From Fimbriimonadaceae bacterium (GTDB lineage Bacteria > Armatimonadota > Fimbriimonadia > Fimbriimonadales > Fimbriimonadaceae), in NCBI GenBank assembly GCA_014380605.1, contig JACMJO010000259.1, positions 1-13,347 on the forward strand: a stretch of 13,347 bases of DNA, read 5' to 3'. Below, piece by piece: positions 5,895 through 13,130 of this stretch (the stretch's first letter is position 1; every line of letters starts with the position of its first letter). Made by a program: the position numbers and the translations under genes. Below the pieces are notes generated by a model. It searched no databases and was not told where the DNA came from. It saw nothing but the letters and a program-made list of their open reading frames with translations.

Positions 5895-6953
5895 CTAGAC
5901 ATACTGCTCGACCGCAATGGGCTGGCCGATGCTAAGCAGATACTCCGCAATCTGAACCGCATTCAGGGCCGCGCCCTTCAGAAGCTGGTCCCCTGCCACA
6001 AACATAGAAATCGCACTGGGATGGGACAGGTCCTTTCTGATTCGACCCACCAAAACATCGCCTTGCCCGCTCGCCGTGATCGGCATGGGGAAAGTGTTCG
6101 TCTCGCGATCGTCCACCAACTTAACGCCCGGTGCCGTCGCCAAGCACTCTCTGATTCTCGCTTCGCTCGGCGCCTCGCCCTCGAATTCGATCGTGATCGA
6201 TTCGCTGTGGGCACGAACGACCGGAACCCGAATACAGGTCACGTTGATTCTCAGATTGGGCATCTCCAGAATTTTTCTGGACTCCTGAATAACCTTCCAC
6301 TCCTCCTCGTTATAGCCATGCTCGTTGATTGGCGTGTTGTGGCTGAATAAGTTAAAAGCATAGGGATGCGGCAACACCTTGTCCCTCGTCCCTCGTCCCT
6401 CGTCCTTGGACCCCAAAGCGTCGGCCGTCTCCGACAACAGTTCGTCCATCACCTTCGCCCCGCCGCCGCTGGCACTCTGGTAGGTACTCACGACGATCCG
6501 CTCGATCTTCCCAAGTTCCCGCAATGGATTCACCGCAACGAGCAGAATAATCGCTGTGCAATTTGGAACGGCGATCAACTTCGTCGCTGGAGTCATCGCG
6601 TGCGGATTGACCTCCGGGATAACCAACGGAACATTCGGGTCCATCCGGAATGCGCTGGAGTTGTCGATAACGTACGCCCCCGCGTCCAAAGCGGAAGGAG
6701 CCAGCGCCTTAGATCGGGAAGCCCCAGCGCTGAAAAATGCAAAATCCACACCCTTGAACGATTCCGGCTTCGCTTCCTCCACTGTGTACGTCTCGCCTTT
6801 ATAGATGGAGGTTTTTCCAACCGATCTCTCGCTCGCCAGCAGTTTGAGGTTGCCCACCGGGAAATTACGCTCGTCAAAGAGGCGGAGAAACTCGTTGCCT
6901 ACTGCTCCCGTCGCACCGACGATCGCCACATTGAAACCTTTGGACACTCTCAT
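5895..6953 (-). CDS. asd: Aspartate-semialdehyde dehydrogenase
   Basis: The enzyme reduces aspartyl phosphate to aspartate semialdehyde with NADPH, the branch point to lysine/diaminopimelate, threonine and methionine. It has 352 residues from the chosen ATG. The Rossmann motif GATGAVG lies at residues 13-19, the catalytic Cys132 in VPNCTAI, an SGGGAKVMDEL segment at 162-172, and RVPVVRAHSE with the likely catalytic His249. ATG at 6953 is preferred over GTG at 6980 because it places the nucleotide-binding strand at the usual distance from the N-terminus. An in-frame heptamer repeat inserts a GSKDEGRGTRDK stretch at about 181-192, in the variable loop before PYAFNLF; this should not affect the active site. 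The gene stands alone, divergent from the AraC-type regulator and convergent with the NUDIX gene. Confidence 0.96.
   Translation of the reverse strand: MRVSKGFNVAIVGATGAVGNEFLRLFDERNFPVGNLKLLASERSVGKTSIYKGETYTVEEAKPESFKGVDFAFFSAGASRSKALAPSALDAGAYVIDNSSAFRMDPNVPLVIPEVNPHAMTPATKLIAVPNCTAIILLVAVNPLRELGKIERIVVSTYQSASGGGAKVMDELLSETADALGSKDEGRGTRDKVLPHPYAFNLFSHNTPINEHGYNEEEWKVIQESRKILEMPNLRINVTCIRVPVVRAHSESITIEFEGEAPSEARIRECLATAPGVKLVDDRETNTFPMPITASGQGDVLVGRIRKDLSHPSAISMFVAGDQLLKGAALNAVQIAEYLLSIGQPIAVEQYV
6377..6404. repeat. 7-bp tandem repeat inside asd
   Basis: Four head-to-tail units: CCTTGTC followed by three exact CCTCGTC copies (plus strand), then a degenerate CTTGGAC. Within asd, on the minus strand, the units read GACGAGG and encode KDEGRGTRDK. 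Four units span 28 bp, so copy-number change would usually shift the reading frame. Confidence 0.9.
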
Positions 6954-6963
6954 TAGATACCAG

Positions 6964-6993
6964 ATTGTCAACTTCCGCACTTGGGACGTTCAA
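6964..6993 (-). promoter_or_regulatory. Candidate asd promoter
   Basis: On the minus strand TTGAAC (6988-6993) and GACAAT (6964-6969) are 18 bp apart, each four of six to consensus. The -10 box ends 10 nt before the asd ATG, and no Shine-Dalgarno lies between them, as for a leaderless message. Picked by eye and weak. Confidence 0.3.
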
Positions 6994-7055
6994 GAATCCG
7001 TTCAAGTATTCGGCACGCTGTTGTACACTCAAATCAACATTGAGGGAGCGGGGAT

Positions 7056-7979
7056 TTGCGCCTGACACCGAATGAATCGGCACTGGACTTATCGTTCGAT
7101 TGCGACCCTAGCGGGGTGAAGCGAACCGAGTTTCCGGGCCTCAGCTATCTGAAGCTAGAGGCCTTCTCCGTTTCTGTGCCCAAATCCACCGGGGGATCTA
7201 TCGGAGTCGCGTCCGGCGTCAACGTGCTGGGCGTCAACATGGACGGCGCGATCATCGCAAGATCCACTTCGTCGAGCCGCGTCATCATCGTGCCGCCGCG
7301 AAGCATGTTCTTCATTAAAGGATTCGTGCGCCTGAGCGCACTCGCCGCTAAGGGCGAACATCGACTGCAAACCCTTTCCTGGCATTCTGCTTCCCTTCCA
7401 TCCCTCGATCAATGGCTCCAAACACTTGCTCCTGGGCGAAACACCAAAGGGATGTCAAGAAACGTTGGCTGTAAACCGATCGACCCTGACTTTGTGGAGA
7501 CGATCAAGAGGTTTGAAGAAGCAAAGTTGGAAAGAACCGAGATTACTGAGCCCCTGTTGCTCTCGGTAGTTTACGAGTCGGTCGGTCGGATCATGGTTGG
7601 CAGCGATGAAATGCAACTCTCTCCACTCCCAAGGGGTTTGCCCGAACCTATAACCAAACTCACCGAAGCCGTACGAAAGAAACCCAACGGTAACTGGTCC
7701 CTTAAAGAGGCTTCCGACATGGCAAGCTACTCGCCGTTCCACTTTTCCCGGGTTTTCAAGCAGATGGTGGGATACGGTTTCCACGAGTACGTAGATCGCT
7801 GCCGGACGGAGCTAGCCGTGAACATGCTCGTCACATCGGACATAGCCGTGGACAACGTCGCGACCAATTCCGGCTTCGGAACCACCCAAGGGCTCAGGGA
7901 ATCGGTTCGCGATTATCTCGGCCTGGTGCCTTCAGAATTCAGATCGTTGCCCGAAGTCTATGAAACAAGTGGCGTTTAG
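7056..7979 (+). CDS. AraC-family transcriptional regulator
   Basis: The 307-residue protein ends in the tandem helix-turn-helix DNA-binding domain of the AraC/XylS family, at about residues 195-300. The first HTH is SLKEASDMASYSPFHFSRVF with KQMVGYGFHEYV after it. The second is IAVDNVATNSGFGTTQGL, leading into the DYLGLVPSEFR end motif. The N-terminal ~185 residues would carry the sensor; I cannot match them to a ligand class, though the strands around residues 55-85 might form a degenerate cupin. The start is TTG at 7056, chosen because GAGGGAGCGGGGA provides a good Shine-Dalgarno just upstream. A weak promoter (TTCAAG 7001-7006, TACACT 7024-7029, 17 bp apart) precedes it. It is divergent from asd (102 bp), which makes asd or itself a plausible target. 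Confidence 0.9.
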   Translation: MRLTPNESALDLSFDCDPSGVKRTEFPGLSYLKLEAFSVSVPKSTGGSIGVASGVNVLGVNMDGAIIARSTSSSRVIIVPPRSMFFIKGFVRLSALAAKGEHRLQTLSWHSASLPSLDQWLQTLAPGRNTKGMSRNVGCKPIDPDFVETIKRFEEAKLERTEITEPLLLSVVYESVGRIMVGSDEMQLSPLPRGLPEPITKLTEAVRKKPNGNWSLKEASDMASYSPFHFSRVFKQMVGYGFHEYVDRCRTELAVNMLVTSDIAVDNVATNSGFGTTQGLRESVRDYLGLVPSEFRSLPEVYETSGV

Positions 7980-7988
7980 GGGAACGTT

Positions 7989-8071
7989 GGATTGCGGAAT
8001 TGCTTGAGTGCTGGATTGCGGAATTCCCTAACTGCCTAATCCAATCTAGCATTCAAGCAATCAAGCAATCC
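7989..8071. repeat. Long imperfect hairpin of degenerate heptamers between convergent genes
   Basis: Arms at 7989-8012 and 8048-8071 are inverted copies matching at 20 of 24 positions. The left arm continues into a direct repeat of GGATTGCGGAATT (7989-8001 and 8013-8025, 24 bp apart). The right arm contains AAGCAATC-type units at 7-8 bp spacing. The element fills almost the whole gap between the AraC-type gene and trpB. It may end transcription from both sides, but it lacks a T tract and is unlike a standard terminator. Confidence 0.65.
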
Positions 8072-8079
8072 AGCAATTC

Positions 8080-9261
8080 CTAAAGCTTCAAAATCCGAAC
8101 CGCCGACTCCATATCCTTGTCGCCTCGGCCGCTCATGTTCACGATCACTCGCGTGCCTTCGGGCAACAATTTGCGATCTGAAAGCACGGCAAACGCATGG
8201 GCAGACTCGAAGGCCGGGATTAGCCCCTCCATTTCCGCCAGCAACCTAAACATATCCAAAGCCTCTTCGTCGGTCGCCGCCGTGTACTCTGCCCGACCGA
8301 TATCCTTCAGATAAGAATGCTCCGCGCCGACCCCTGGGTAATCCAGGCCGGCCGAGACCGAATGGGTACCGAGGACTTGGCCGTTTTCATCCTGCATGAG
8401 ATAGCTGAACGAACCATGCAGAACCCCCGGAGAACCCACGGTTAGAGGCGCAGCATGCTGGCCAGAAGCCAAGCCCAAACCACCCGCCTCGACCCCGATA
8501 AGCCGAACTTCAGGATCGTCCATAAAGCCTGTGAAAAAACCGATCGCATTGGAGCCCCCGCCAACACATGCTATCGCCGCCTCGGGAAGTCGTCCATACC
8601 GCTCAAGATACTGAGCCCGAGCCTCGTCGCCGATAACCCTCTGGAACTCCCGCACCATATAGGGATAAGGATGGGGGCCGGCCGCGGTGCCGATAATGTA
8701 GTGGGTATCCCCAACGTTGGTCACCCAGTCGCGCATCGCCTCATTGAGGGCGTCCTTCAGAGTTTTGGTCCCGCTGGAAACCGGGTGTACGGTCGCACCC
8801 AACAGCTTCATGCGGAAGACGTTGAGCTGTTGGCGCACGCAGTCTTCCTCGCCCATATAGACCTCGCACTTCATTCCGAACAGGGCGCATACGGTCGCGG
8901 TCGCCACGCCATGCTGTCCCGCGCCGGTCTCAGCGATGATCCGCTTCTTTCCCATCCGACGAGCCAACAGCGCCTGCCCCAGGGCATTGTTGATCTTGTG
9001 TGCGCCCGTATGGTTGAGGTCTTCGCGCTTTACAACCACGTGCAAGCCGAACTTCTCGCTAAGCCGCCGAGCCTCGGTCAATGGAGTGGGCCGACCCACA
9101 AATTCGGAAAGGTAAGTCTCGAACTCCTCCCGAAATGCTGGATCTGCCCAAGCTCGATCAAACTCCAAAGTGAGTTCCTCAAGAGCTGGCATTAAGGTTT
9201 CAGGAACGAATCGACCGCCATAAGCGCCGAACCGCCCCTTTGAATCGGGTCGTGAGAGCAT
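8080..9261 (-). CDS. trpB: Tryptophan synthase beta chain
   Basis: The PLP enzyme joins indole and serine to form tryptophan, working with the TrpA alpha chain that supplies indole. The 393 residues match the usual length of the TrpB1 class. The N-terminus FGAYGGRFVPETLMPALEEL is diagnostic. HTGAHKINNALGQ carries the PLP Schiff-base lysine (Lys89), AETGAGQHG the catalytic Glu111, and GGGSNAIG (about 234-241) the phosphate cup. The ATG at 9261 gives the canonical start; no Shine-Dalgarno is seen, but a TAGAAT box lies 10 nt upstream. No trpA or other trp gene is adjacent, so the pathway is scattered in this genome. The stop codon touches the end of the repeat-rich convergent gap. Confidence 0.98.
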   Translation of the reverse strand: MLSRPDSKGRFGAYGGRFVPETLMPALEELTLEFDRAWADPAFREEFETYLSEFVGRPTPLTEARRLSEKFGLHVVVKREDLNHTGAHKINNALGQALLARRMGKKRIIAETGAGQHGVATATVCALFGMKCEVYMGEEDCVRQQLNVFRMKLLGATVHPVSSGTKTLKDALNEAMRDWVTNVGDTHYIIGTAAGPHPYPYMVREFQRVIGDEARAQYLERYGRLPEAAIACVGGGSNAIGFFTGFMDDPEVRLIGVEAGGLGLASGQHAAPLTVGSPGVLHGSFSYLMQDENGQVLGTHSVSAGLDYPGVGAEHSYLKDIGRAEYTAATDEEALDMFRLLAEMEGLIPAFESAHAFAVLSDRKLLPEGTRVIVNMSGRGDKDMESAVRILKL

Positions 9262-9271
9262 CGGTACATGT

Positions 9272-9277
9272 ATTCTA
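9272..9277 (-). promoter_or_regulatory. Candidate -10 box of trpB
   Basis: TAGAAT on the minus strand (five of six to consensus) ends 10 nt before the trpB ATG, with no Shine-Dalgarno between. No clear -35 box lies 16-18 bp upstream. Confidence 0.35.
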
Positions 9278-9349
9278 CGCGAGTTACCGGCTTGAACTCC
9301 CCTCGACCACCTATGAGCGATGCATTGAATTCATTGACCCTGAGGTCCT

Positions 9350-9391
9350 AACTCACTCTCAGCTCTCAACTCTCAACTCTGGACTCTCCAC
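9350..9391. repeat. 7-bp tandem repeat across the 3' end of the EI24-like gene
   Basis: Six consecutive heptamers with consensus TCTCAAC on the plus strand: AACTCAC, TCTCAGC, TCTCAAC, TCTCAAC, TCTGGAC, TCTCCAC. The stop codon of the leftward gene (9366-9368) lies inside the array, so the last residues, ESRVES, are encoded by the repeat. Confidence 0.88.
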
Positions 9392-10088
9392 CGCTCCCCA
9401 AAACCCCACTCCTCACCGCCATCGACGTCCCGCCCGCCACCAACGCCGGGAGCATAAAGACGTTCACAAATGGCAGCAGCGACAGCAACCCAGAGGCAAC
9501 CTGGAACCCAAACCACCCCTTCATCTTGGTGGCGACCGGCCACTGCTGGCCCACCGTTCGATCATATCGGAGGAACGCGGGCGAGGTGTAGTCTAAAACC
9601 CCCAACCAGCCCGCAAGGATCACCGGAGCGATAAACGGAATCACCCAGCCGCAAAACAGGGAGAGGATTGCAATGAAAATAGCAAACAAGCCGCGAGAAA
9701 CGCTATCGCTCACGATTCGCCCTGTCGGTAAAGTCGACTTCCGACCCGGCTGTCCCGTGATCTGTTCTTCGACTCTTTGCGACAACTCATCCCAAAGGAA
9801 CGAACTCGTGATCGATGTAATCAACAGAAAAACAAACCCTGCTAGAAAGAACCAAACAACCACATATGTCAAGGAGACCAAAGTCTTGGCAATCCCAGAA
9901 AGCCCCGACTCTGTTCCTAAGCGGGCTTCCAAAGCCCCCTGGATCCAAGGCACCAACGCAAAGTAGCCGATGACGACAACTGCCAAAAAGATCAGGGTCG
10001 ACCACATCCAGGGGACGAGGATGTACCGCCAATACCGGCGATCCATAAAAACCATTCGAAAGCCCTCGGCAATAAAACCCATCGCCAT
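9366..10088 (-). CDS. EI24/CysZ-like integral membrane protein
   Basis: The 240-residue product has four hydrophobic regions, at about residues 21-46, 68-95, 134-165 and 195-228, and fits the EI24 domain family that includes the sulfate permease CysZ. Recognisable family features are the N-terminal GFRMVF ... RRYWRYILVPWMWS, a WDELSQRVEE segment after the second hydrophobic region, and a GW(V/L)-rich third region followed by YTSPAFLRYD. CysZ imports sulfate for cysteine synthesis, but many EI24 proteins have no known substrate, and no sulfur gene lies nearby, so I do not assign one. The start is ATG at 10088 (MAMGF); a second ATG lies two codons on, and no Shine-Dalgarno is seen. The C-terminus is extended by the heptamer repeat. 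The terminator at 10127-10162 separates it from the pilin-like operon. Confidence 0.82.
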   Translation of the reverse strand: MAMGFIAEGFRMVFMDRRYWRYILVPWMWSTLIFLAVVVIGYFALVPWIQGALEARLGTESGLSGIAKTLVSLTYVVVWFFLAGFVFLLITSITSSFLWDELSQRVEEQITGQPGRKSTLPTGRIVSDSVSRGLFAIFIAILSLFCGWVIPFIAPVILAGWLGVLDYTSPAFLRYDRTVGQQWPVATKMKGWFGFQVASGLLSLLPFVNVFMLPALVAGGTSMAVRSGVLGSGGESRVES

Positions 10089-10126
10089 TAAGACGGATGT
10101 CGAGAAGGCGAGGTGGCAGAAAATAG

Positions 10127-10162
10127 AAAAGCGGCATCACGGAAACCGTGATGCCGCTTTTT
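10127..10162 (-). terminator. Terminator of the pilin-like operon
   Basis: A perfect 16-bp stem (10127-10142 with 10146-10161) and a AAA loop. On the minus strand the stem ends in CCGCTTTT and continues as CTATTTTCTG, so it terminates the leftward operon; the opposite strand also ends in five T, so it may work in both directions. Confidence 0.93.
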
Positions 10163-10179
10163 GGGCTATCGCTAGCGAA

Positions 10180-10653
10180 CTACCAGTTCGCCGACTTCTT
10201 AGCAGAAGCGGATGTCGGGTTTGGCAACGCCTTGTCCGCCCATTTCTTGAGGCCGAAAACGATTCCGAACCCAATTGCGGCAAAGACTCCAGCCCACGCA
10301 AACGTTCCAACCTTTGATGCCGGACCGTTGGCTTTCAGCGCGGCGGCCGCGACGGCAAGGTCCCGCTTTGCGGATTCGCTCTGTTGCGGAACCCCGTTGT
10401 GAGGCCGCATCGCATTGGCAACTGCATTCCTCGCATTGGGATCGTTAGTCATCGCGGGGGCAGTGGTGCCTCCATCAATGCCTGGAACGCCGCCAACTTC
10501 CCCTATTTGGGGAAGGTGGCTTTGCTGAGCTGCCCGCTCACTCTCTGAGTGTTCCCGCTTGTGCATGCCGGCCGGGACGCCGCCCAAGTTGATGGGTGCG
10601 AAGCAAAAGCCAAATGCGGCGGTCAATAGTAGGCTAAGGATTAGCTTTTTCAT
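10180..10653 (-). CDS. Small exported or membrane protein of unknown function, last gene of the pilin-like operon
   Basis: I do not recognise this 157-residue protein. It begins with a signal peptide (MKKLILSLLLTAAFGFCFA). A low-complexity polar region rich in Gly, Ala and Pro follows (about 20-110). One transmembrane segment lies at about residues 116-136 (VGTFAWAGVFAAIGFGIVFG), and a short basic tail ends at KKSANW. If the signal is cleaved, the long polar part would face the periplasm with the tail in the cytoplasm. The start is ATG at 10653, 12 bp after the PilX-like stop; the AGGA of its Shine-Dalgarno overlaps that stop codon (TAGGA). Position suggests a role alongside the pilin-like proteins, but nothing in the sequence shows it. 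A strong terminator follows. Confidence 0.78.
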   Translation of the reverse strand: MKKLILSLLLTAAFGFCFAPINLGGVPAGMHKREHSESERAAQQSHLPQIGEVGGVPGIDGGTTAPAMTNDPNARNAVANAMRPHNGVPQQSESAKRDLAVAAAALKANGPASKVGTFAWAGVFAAIGFGIVFGLKKWADKALPNPTSASAKKSANW

Positions 10654-10665
10654 TTCTGTTTCGTC

Positions 10666-12534
10666 CTAGATTCCTGAATAGAAAGAGAACCCTCGATCTT
10701 GCCACGCGCTTCGCAACATAACTGGGCTACGTGGCAACTGAAGGTCGATCAACGGTTGCTTGTTGATGCCCTTCTCGCGAATTCTGTTGTCGTAGTTCAT
10801 GTACATGGGAAGCGAGAAGACGACCATCGCCTCGTCCTTTGAGATGATGGAGCCATTGAACTGGACTCCACCGCCACCGGTACCCACGTCTCCTCCGCCA
10901 ACGAAGTTGGTATAGAGGATGGCGTCGATCTGGTTAACGCTCTCATCGATCGAGTCGAGATAGTTGTCGCCCATCGTGCTTTGGTACTTCTTGAATCCAG
11001 TCCCATCGACCTGCATCGCATCGAATGGGGGAATCCAGTTTCCGTTGTCGTCGTAATGACCCTTGGTGAACGGCGGAGTCATGTATGTCAGCGGATAAGG
11101 AGTTCGAAAGTCCTTGGGATTGCCAAGCATGACGGAGCCTCGTGCCGCCAAGGCGATCATGTCCTTCTTCTCGTTGGCGTTATCGATCGCTTGCAAGTCC
11201 GAGCCACGGAAGTCGGGTGGATTCTTGTAGCGGATCGAGCCGACCACGTGGACATTTCGACCTGTATAGATCGTGCCCTGACCTTCAACGTAGCCCTTGA
11301 TGACGCAGTCTTGCGTGAACGTTACCGGGCCATGAATCTTGATGGGCTTCGCTGAAGTGCCAATAAGCGCGGCGGATCCATTGACGACTCCATTGGTATC
11401 GATGCGCTTGTATGCACCGGCACCGCTGTTGAGTGATTGGTCCCAAACCTCTACCTTGGCGGACTGGCCATAGTTCGGATTTGCAGTGCCGTCGCCGTAG
11501 TACTGTTTCTGATTGGTATACGCGGCACTGAGCGCTGTATAGTGCGAGATATCGCTCAAGTCAGGCATGATGACCTCTTGAGTCGGATTGGGGTCGAGGG
11601 TCGTTGGCGTTGGCGTCGTTCCAACCGTCTGCCGGTCCCAAGATTTGACTCCATTGGTGTCTCCCAAGACGGCGCCGCCAATCTTGTTATTGGTGATGCC
11701 TCCTATTGAGTCGAATCCAAAGTCGCGCCATGTATCGTACTGGGCAGAACCCTTAGCACCGAACACGCCGGATGTATACGCTTGTCGAGCTCGCGGGTTG
11801 AGTGCGTTGTTAACTGCATAGGTCCCGTTGCTCCACTTGACGGGAGGTGCATTGATGAGACCTGCCGCAGGTGGCGAAAGCTTTTCGTTGTTAGACGCAT
11901 AGATCGACCCATTGATCGTTGGCGTTCCCCCGGAGAAGTCGAAGTTTCCGTTCGCCCTCATGTCGCCATTGATAATCAGATCGTTCTGGCTGAATCCGGT
12001 CATCCAGCCGTAGTTGTTCACAAAGTAGGTGTAGTCGAACACCTGGCTTCGCGCCAGCTCATAGGTTGCCATGACGTCGACCACTTTCTGAGGTTCGTCA
12101 TTGTCCAACTGGCCGTCTGCATCGCGATCCACCCAGCCAACCGCACGAACGGTGATAATCCTTTGATAGGTGCTTCCGTTAGGGGCATACTGCCCGACCA
12201 CGCCAGCCGAGAATCGTCCAACGCCCGGAATGGTGCCGGCAAGATTTACCGTCGGAGTATCCTTCGAAGAACCTTGGGTTTCGTCGTCCAAGTCATCGAA
12301 TTTCTGCGACGCCTTGAATGGACGCCACAACTGCCGAAGGACAGACTGCACGCCCGCCTCACATAGGTGGGTCGTCTGCGCATCGAACGTCTGGCGCTTC
12401 GAACTCCTATACTGTCCCGTCGCGTGATTCACGTATGTAACCGTGCCCACGGCGACCAATGACATCAGCACAAACGAGGCGACGAATGCCGCTCCTCGCT
12501 GCAACCTGCGTCTGTTTCTATTGACTCCTCTCAT
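10666..12534 (-). CDS. PilX-like pilus-associated protein
   Basis: This 622-residue protein begins like PilX-class minor pilins. A basic MRGVNRNRRRLQRG precedes a hydrophobic helix (about 15-37) and an amphipathic helix through HLCEAGVQSVLRQLW (56-70). No standard prepilin site with Glu5 is evident. An acidic DRDADGQLDNDE loop at 136-147 fits an EF-hand calcium site. Two regions look like short beta-solenoid patches: about 185-215 (NDLIINGDMRANGNFDFSGG, then TINGSIYASN) and about 395-435 (KIHGPVTF ... GYVEGQGTIYTGRNVHVVGSI). A Gly-rich stretch (GGGDVGTGGGGVQFNGSI) lies near residue 550. This domain mix resembles PilX-like proteins with DUF7305-type regions. ATG at 12534 has a strong Shine-Dalgarno (GGGGGAG), just after the upstream gene's stop. 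It probably belongs to a pilus or pseudopilus tip assembly. Confidence 0.78.
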   Translation of the reverse strand: MRGVNRNRRRLQRGAAFVASFVLMSLVAVGTVTYVNHATGQYRSSKRQTFDAQTTHLCEAGVQSVLRQLWRPFKASQKFDDLDDETQGSSKDTPTVNLAGTIPGVGRFSAGVVGQYAPNGSTYQRIITVRAVGWVDRDADGQLDNDEPQKVVDVMATYELARSQVFDYTYFVNNYGWMTGFSQNDLIINGDMRANGNFDFSGGTPTINGSIYASNNEKLSPPAAGLINAPPVKWSNGTYAVNNALNPRARQAYTSGVFGAKGSAQYDTWRDFGFDSIGGITNNKIGGAVLGDTNGVKSWDRQTVGTTPTPTTLDPNPTQEVIMPDLSDISHYTALSAAYTNQKQYYGDGTANPNYGQSAKVEVWDQSLNSGAGAYKRIDTNGVVNGSAALIGTSAKPIKIHGPVTFTQDCVIKGYVEGQGTIYTGRNVHVVGSIRYKNPPDFRGSDLQAIDNANEKKDMIALAARGSVMLGNPKDFRTPYPLTYMTPPFTKGHYDDNGNWIPPFDAMQVDGTGFKKYQSTMGDNYLDSIDESVNQIDAILYTNFVGGGDVGTGGGGVQFNGSIISKDEAMVVFSLPMYMNYDNRIREKGINKQPLIDLQLPRSPVMLRSAWQDRGFSFYSGI

Positions 12535-12548
12535 TTTGGTTCTCCCCC

Positions 12549-13118
12549 TTATCGGGTCAGCTCCGGAATATTTCTCAAGAAAACGTTCTCTCTGGCACGG
12601 CCATATTGGTGGGCGCCACGAATTCCGTTTTCTTTCGTGACCACCATCACGGCTAGGGAACGGGTGATCGTTCCTGCGCCTGGCTTGAATAGCTTGTAGG
12701 TAACGGAAAAGCCCGAGTTTGGATCCGTCGGGAATACGTTTTTGCAGATGGTTCTGGCAACGCCTGCATCGACGACCCTGACGGTCGTCCCATACTTCTC
12801 GATTCGACGGGTAACTCCGTCCCAGGTCATCGGCATAATGTATTCGCCGTTGACATCCTTGGTGGCTTCTCGATAGGTGAGCCCCATGCCGTCTCCGTCA
12901 ACAACGACCGACATGGCCTCGCGCAGTTCTTTACCCATCGTTTTGATGGAGTTCTGAACCTGCGAGTTGGCTTGAATCTTCTGTTCGCCTTGGAGCCAGG
13001 TTTGAGTGCTGCTCAAAAATGTTCCGATTGCGGCGGACAAAACAAGCACGGTCGCCGCCGATGCCATAACGACCTCAGCGAGCGTTGATCCTTGTCTTTT
13101 CGATCTTTTTCGAGTCAC
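12549..13118 (-). CDS. Type IV prepilin-like protein (PilW/PulJ type)
   Basis: The 189-residue product has a class III signal: a basic leader MTRKRSKRQG, cleavage after Gly10, then STLAEVV with Glu at mature position 5 and a hydrophobic helix (about 16-35). A prepilin peptidase (PilD) would process it. The following helix (TWLQGEQKIQANSQVQNSIKTMGKELREAM in two halves) and the strand-rich C-terminus match PilW/PulJ minor pilins, which help start pilus or pseudopilus assembly. Mature residue 1 is Ser rather than Phe or Met. I chose GTG at 13118 because AGGAGG lies six bases upstream; the GTG at 13133 precedes this Shine-Dalgarno and overlaps the upstream stop. The PilX-like gene starts 14 bp downstream. 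Confidence 0.85.
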   Translation of the reverse strand: MTRKRSKRQGSTLAEVVMASAATVLVLSAAIGTFLSSTQTWLQGEQKIQANSQVQNSIKTMGKELREAMSVVVDGDGMGLTYREATKDVNGEYIMPMTWDGVTRRIEKYGTTVRVVDAGVARTICKNVFPTDPNSGFSVTYKLFKPGAGTITRSLAVMVVTKENGIRGAHQYGRARENVFLRNIPELTR

Positions 13119-13124
13119 GGAAAA

Positions 13125-13130
13125 CCTCCT
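13125..13130 (-). promoter_or_regulatory. Ribosome binding site of the PilW/PulJ-like gene
   Basis: AGGAGG on the minus strand overlaps the last base of the upstream TGA stop (TGAGGAGG) and sits six bases before GTG at 13118. It decides the start against the upstream GTG at 13133. Confidence 0.8.

Noticed and set aside
6366..6956. 196-codon open frame on the plus strand
   Set aside because: It is antisense to asd, and its length reflects codon bias of that gene.
8455..9195. 246-codon open frame on the plus strand
   Set aside because: It lies opposite trpB, which is certain, and its translation shows no family motif.
11782..12366. 194-codon open frame on the plus strand
   Set aside because: It is antisense to the PilX-like gene and has no start signal or recognisable domain.
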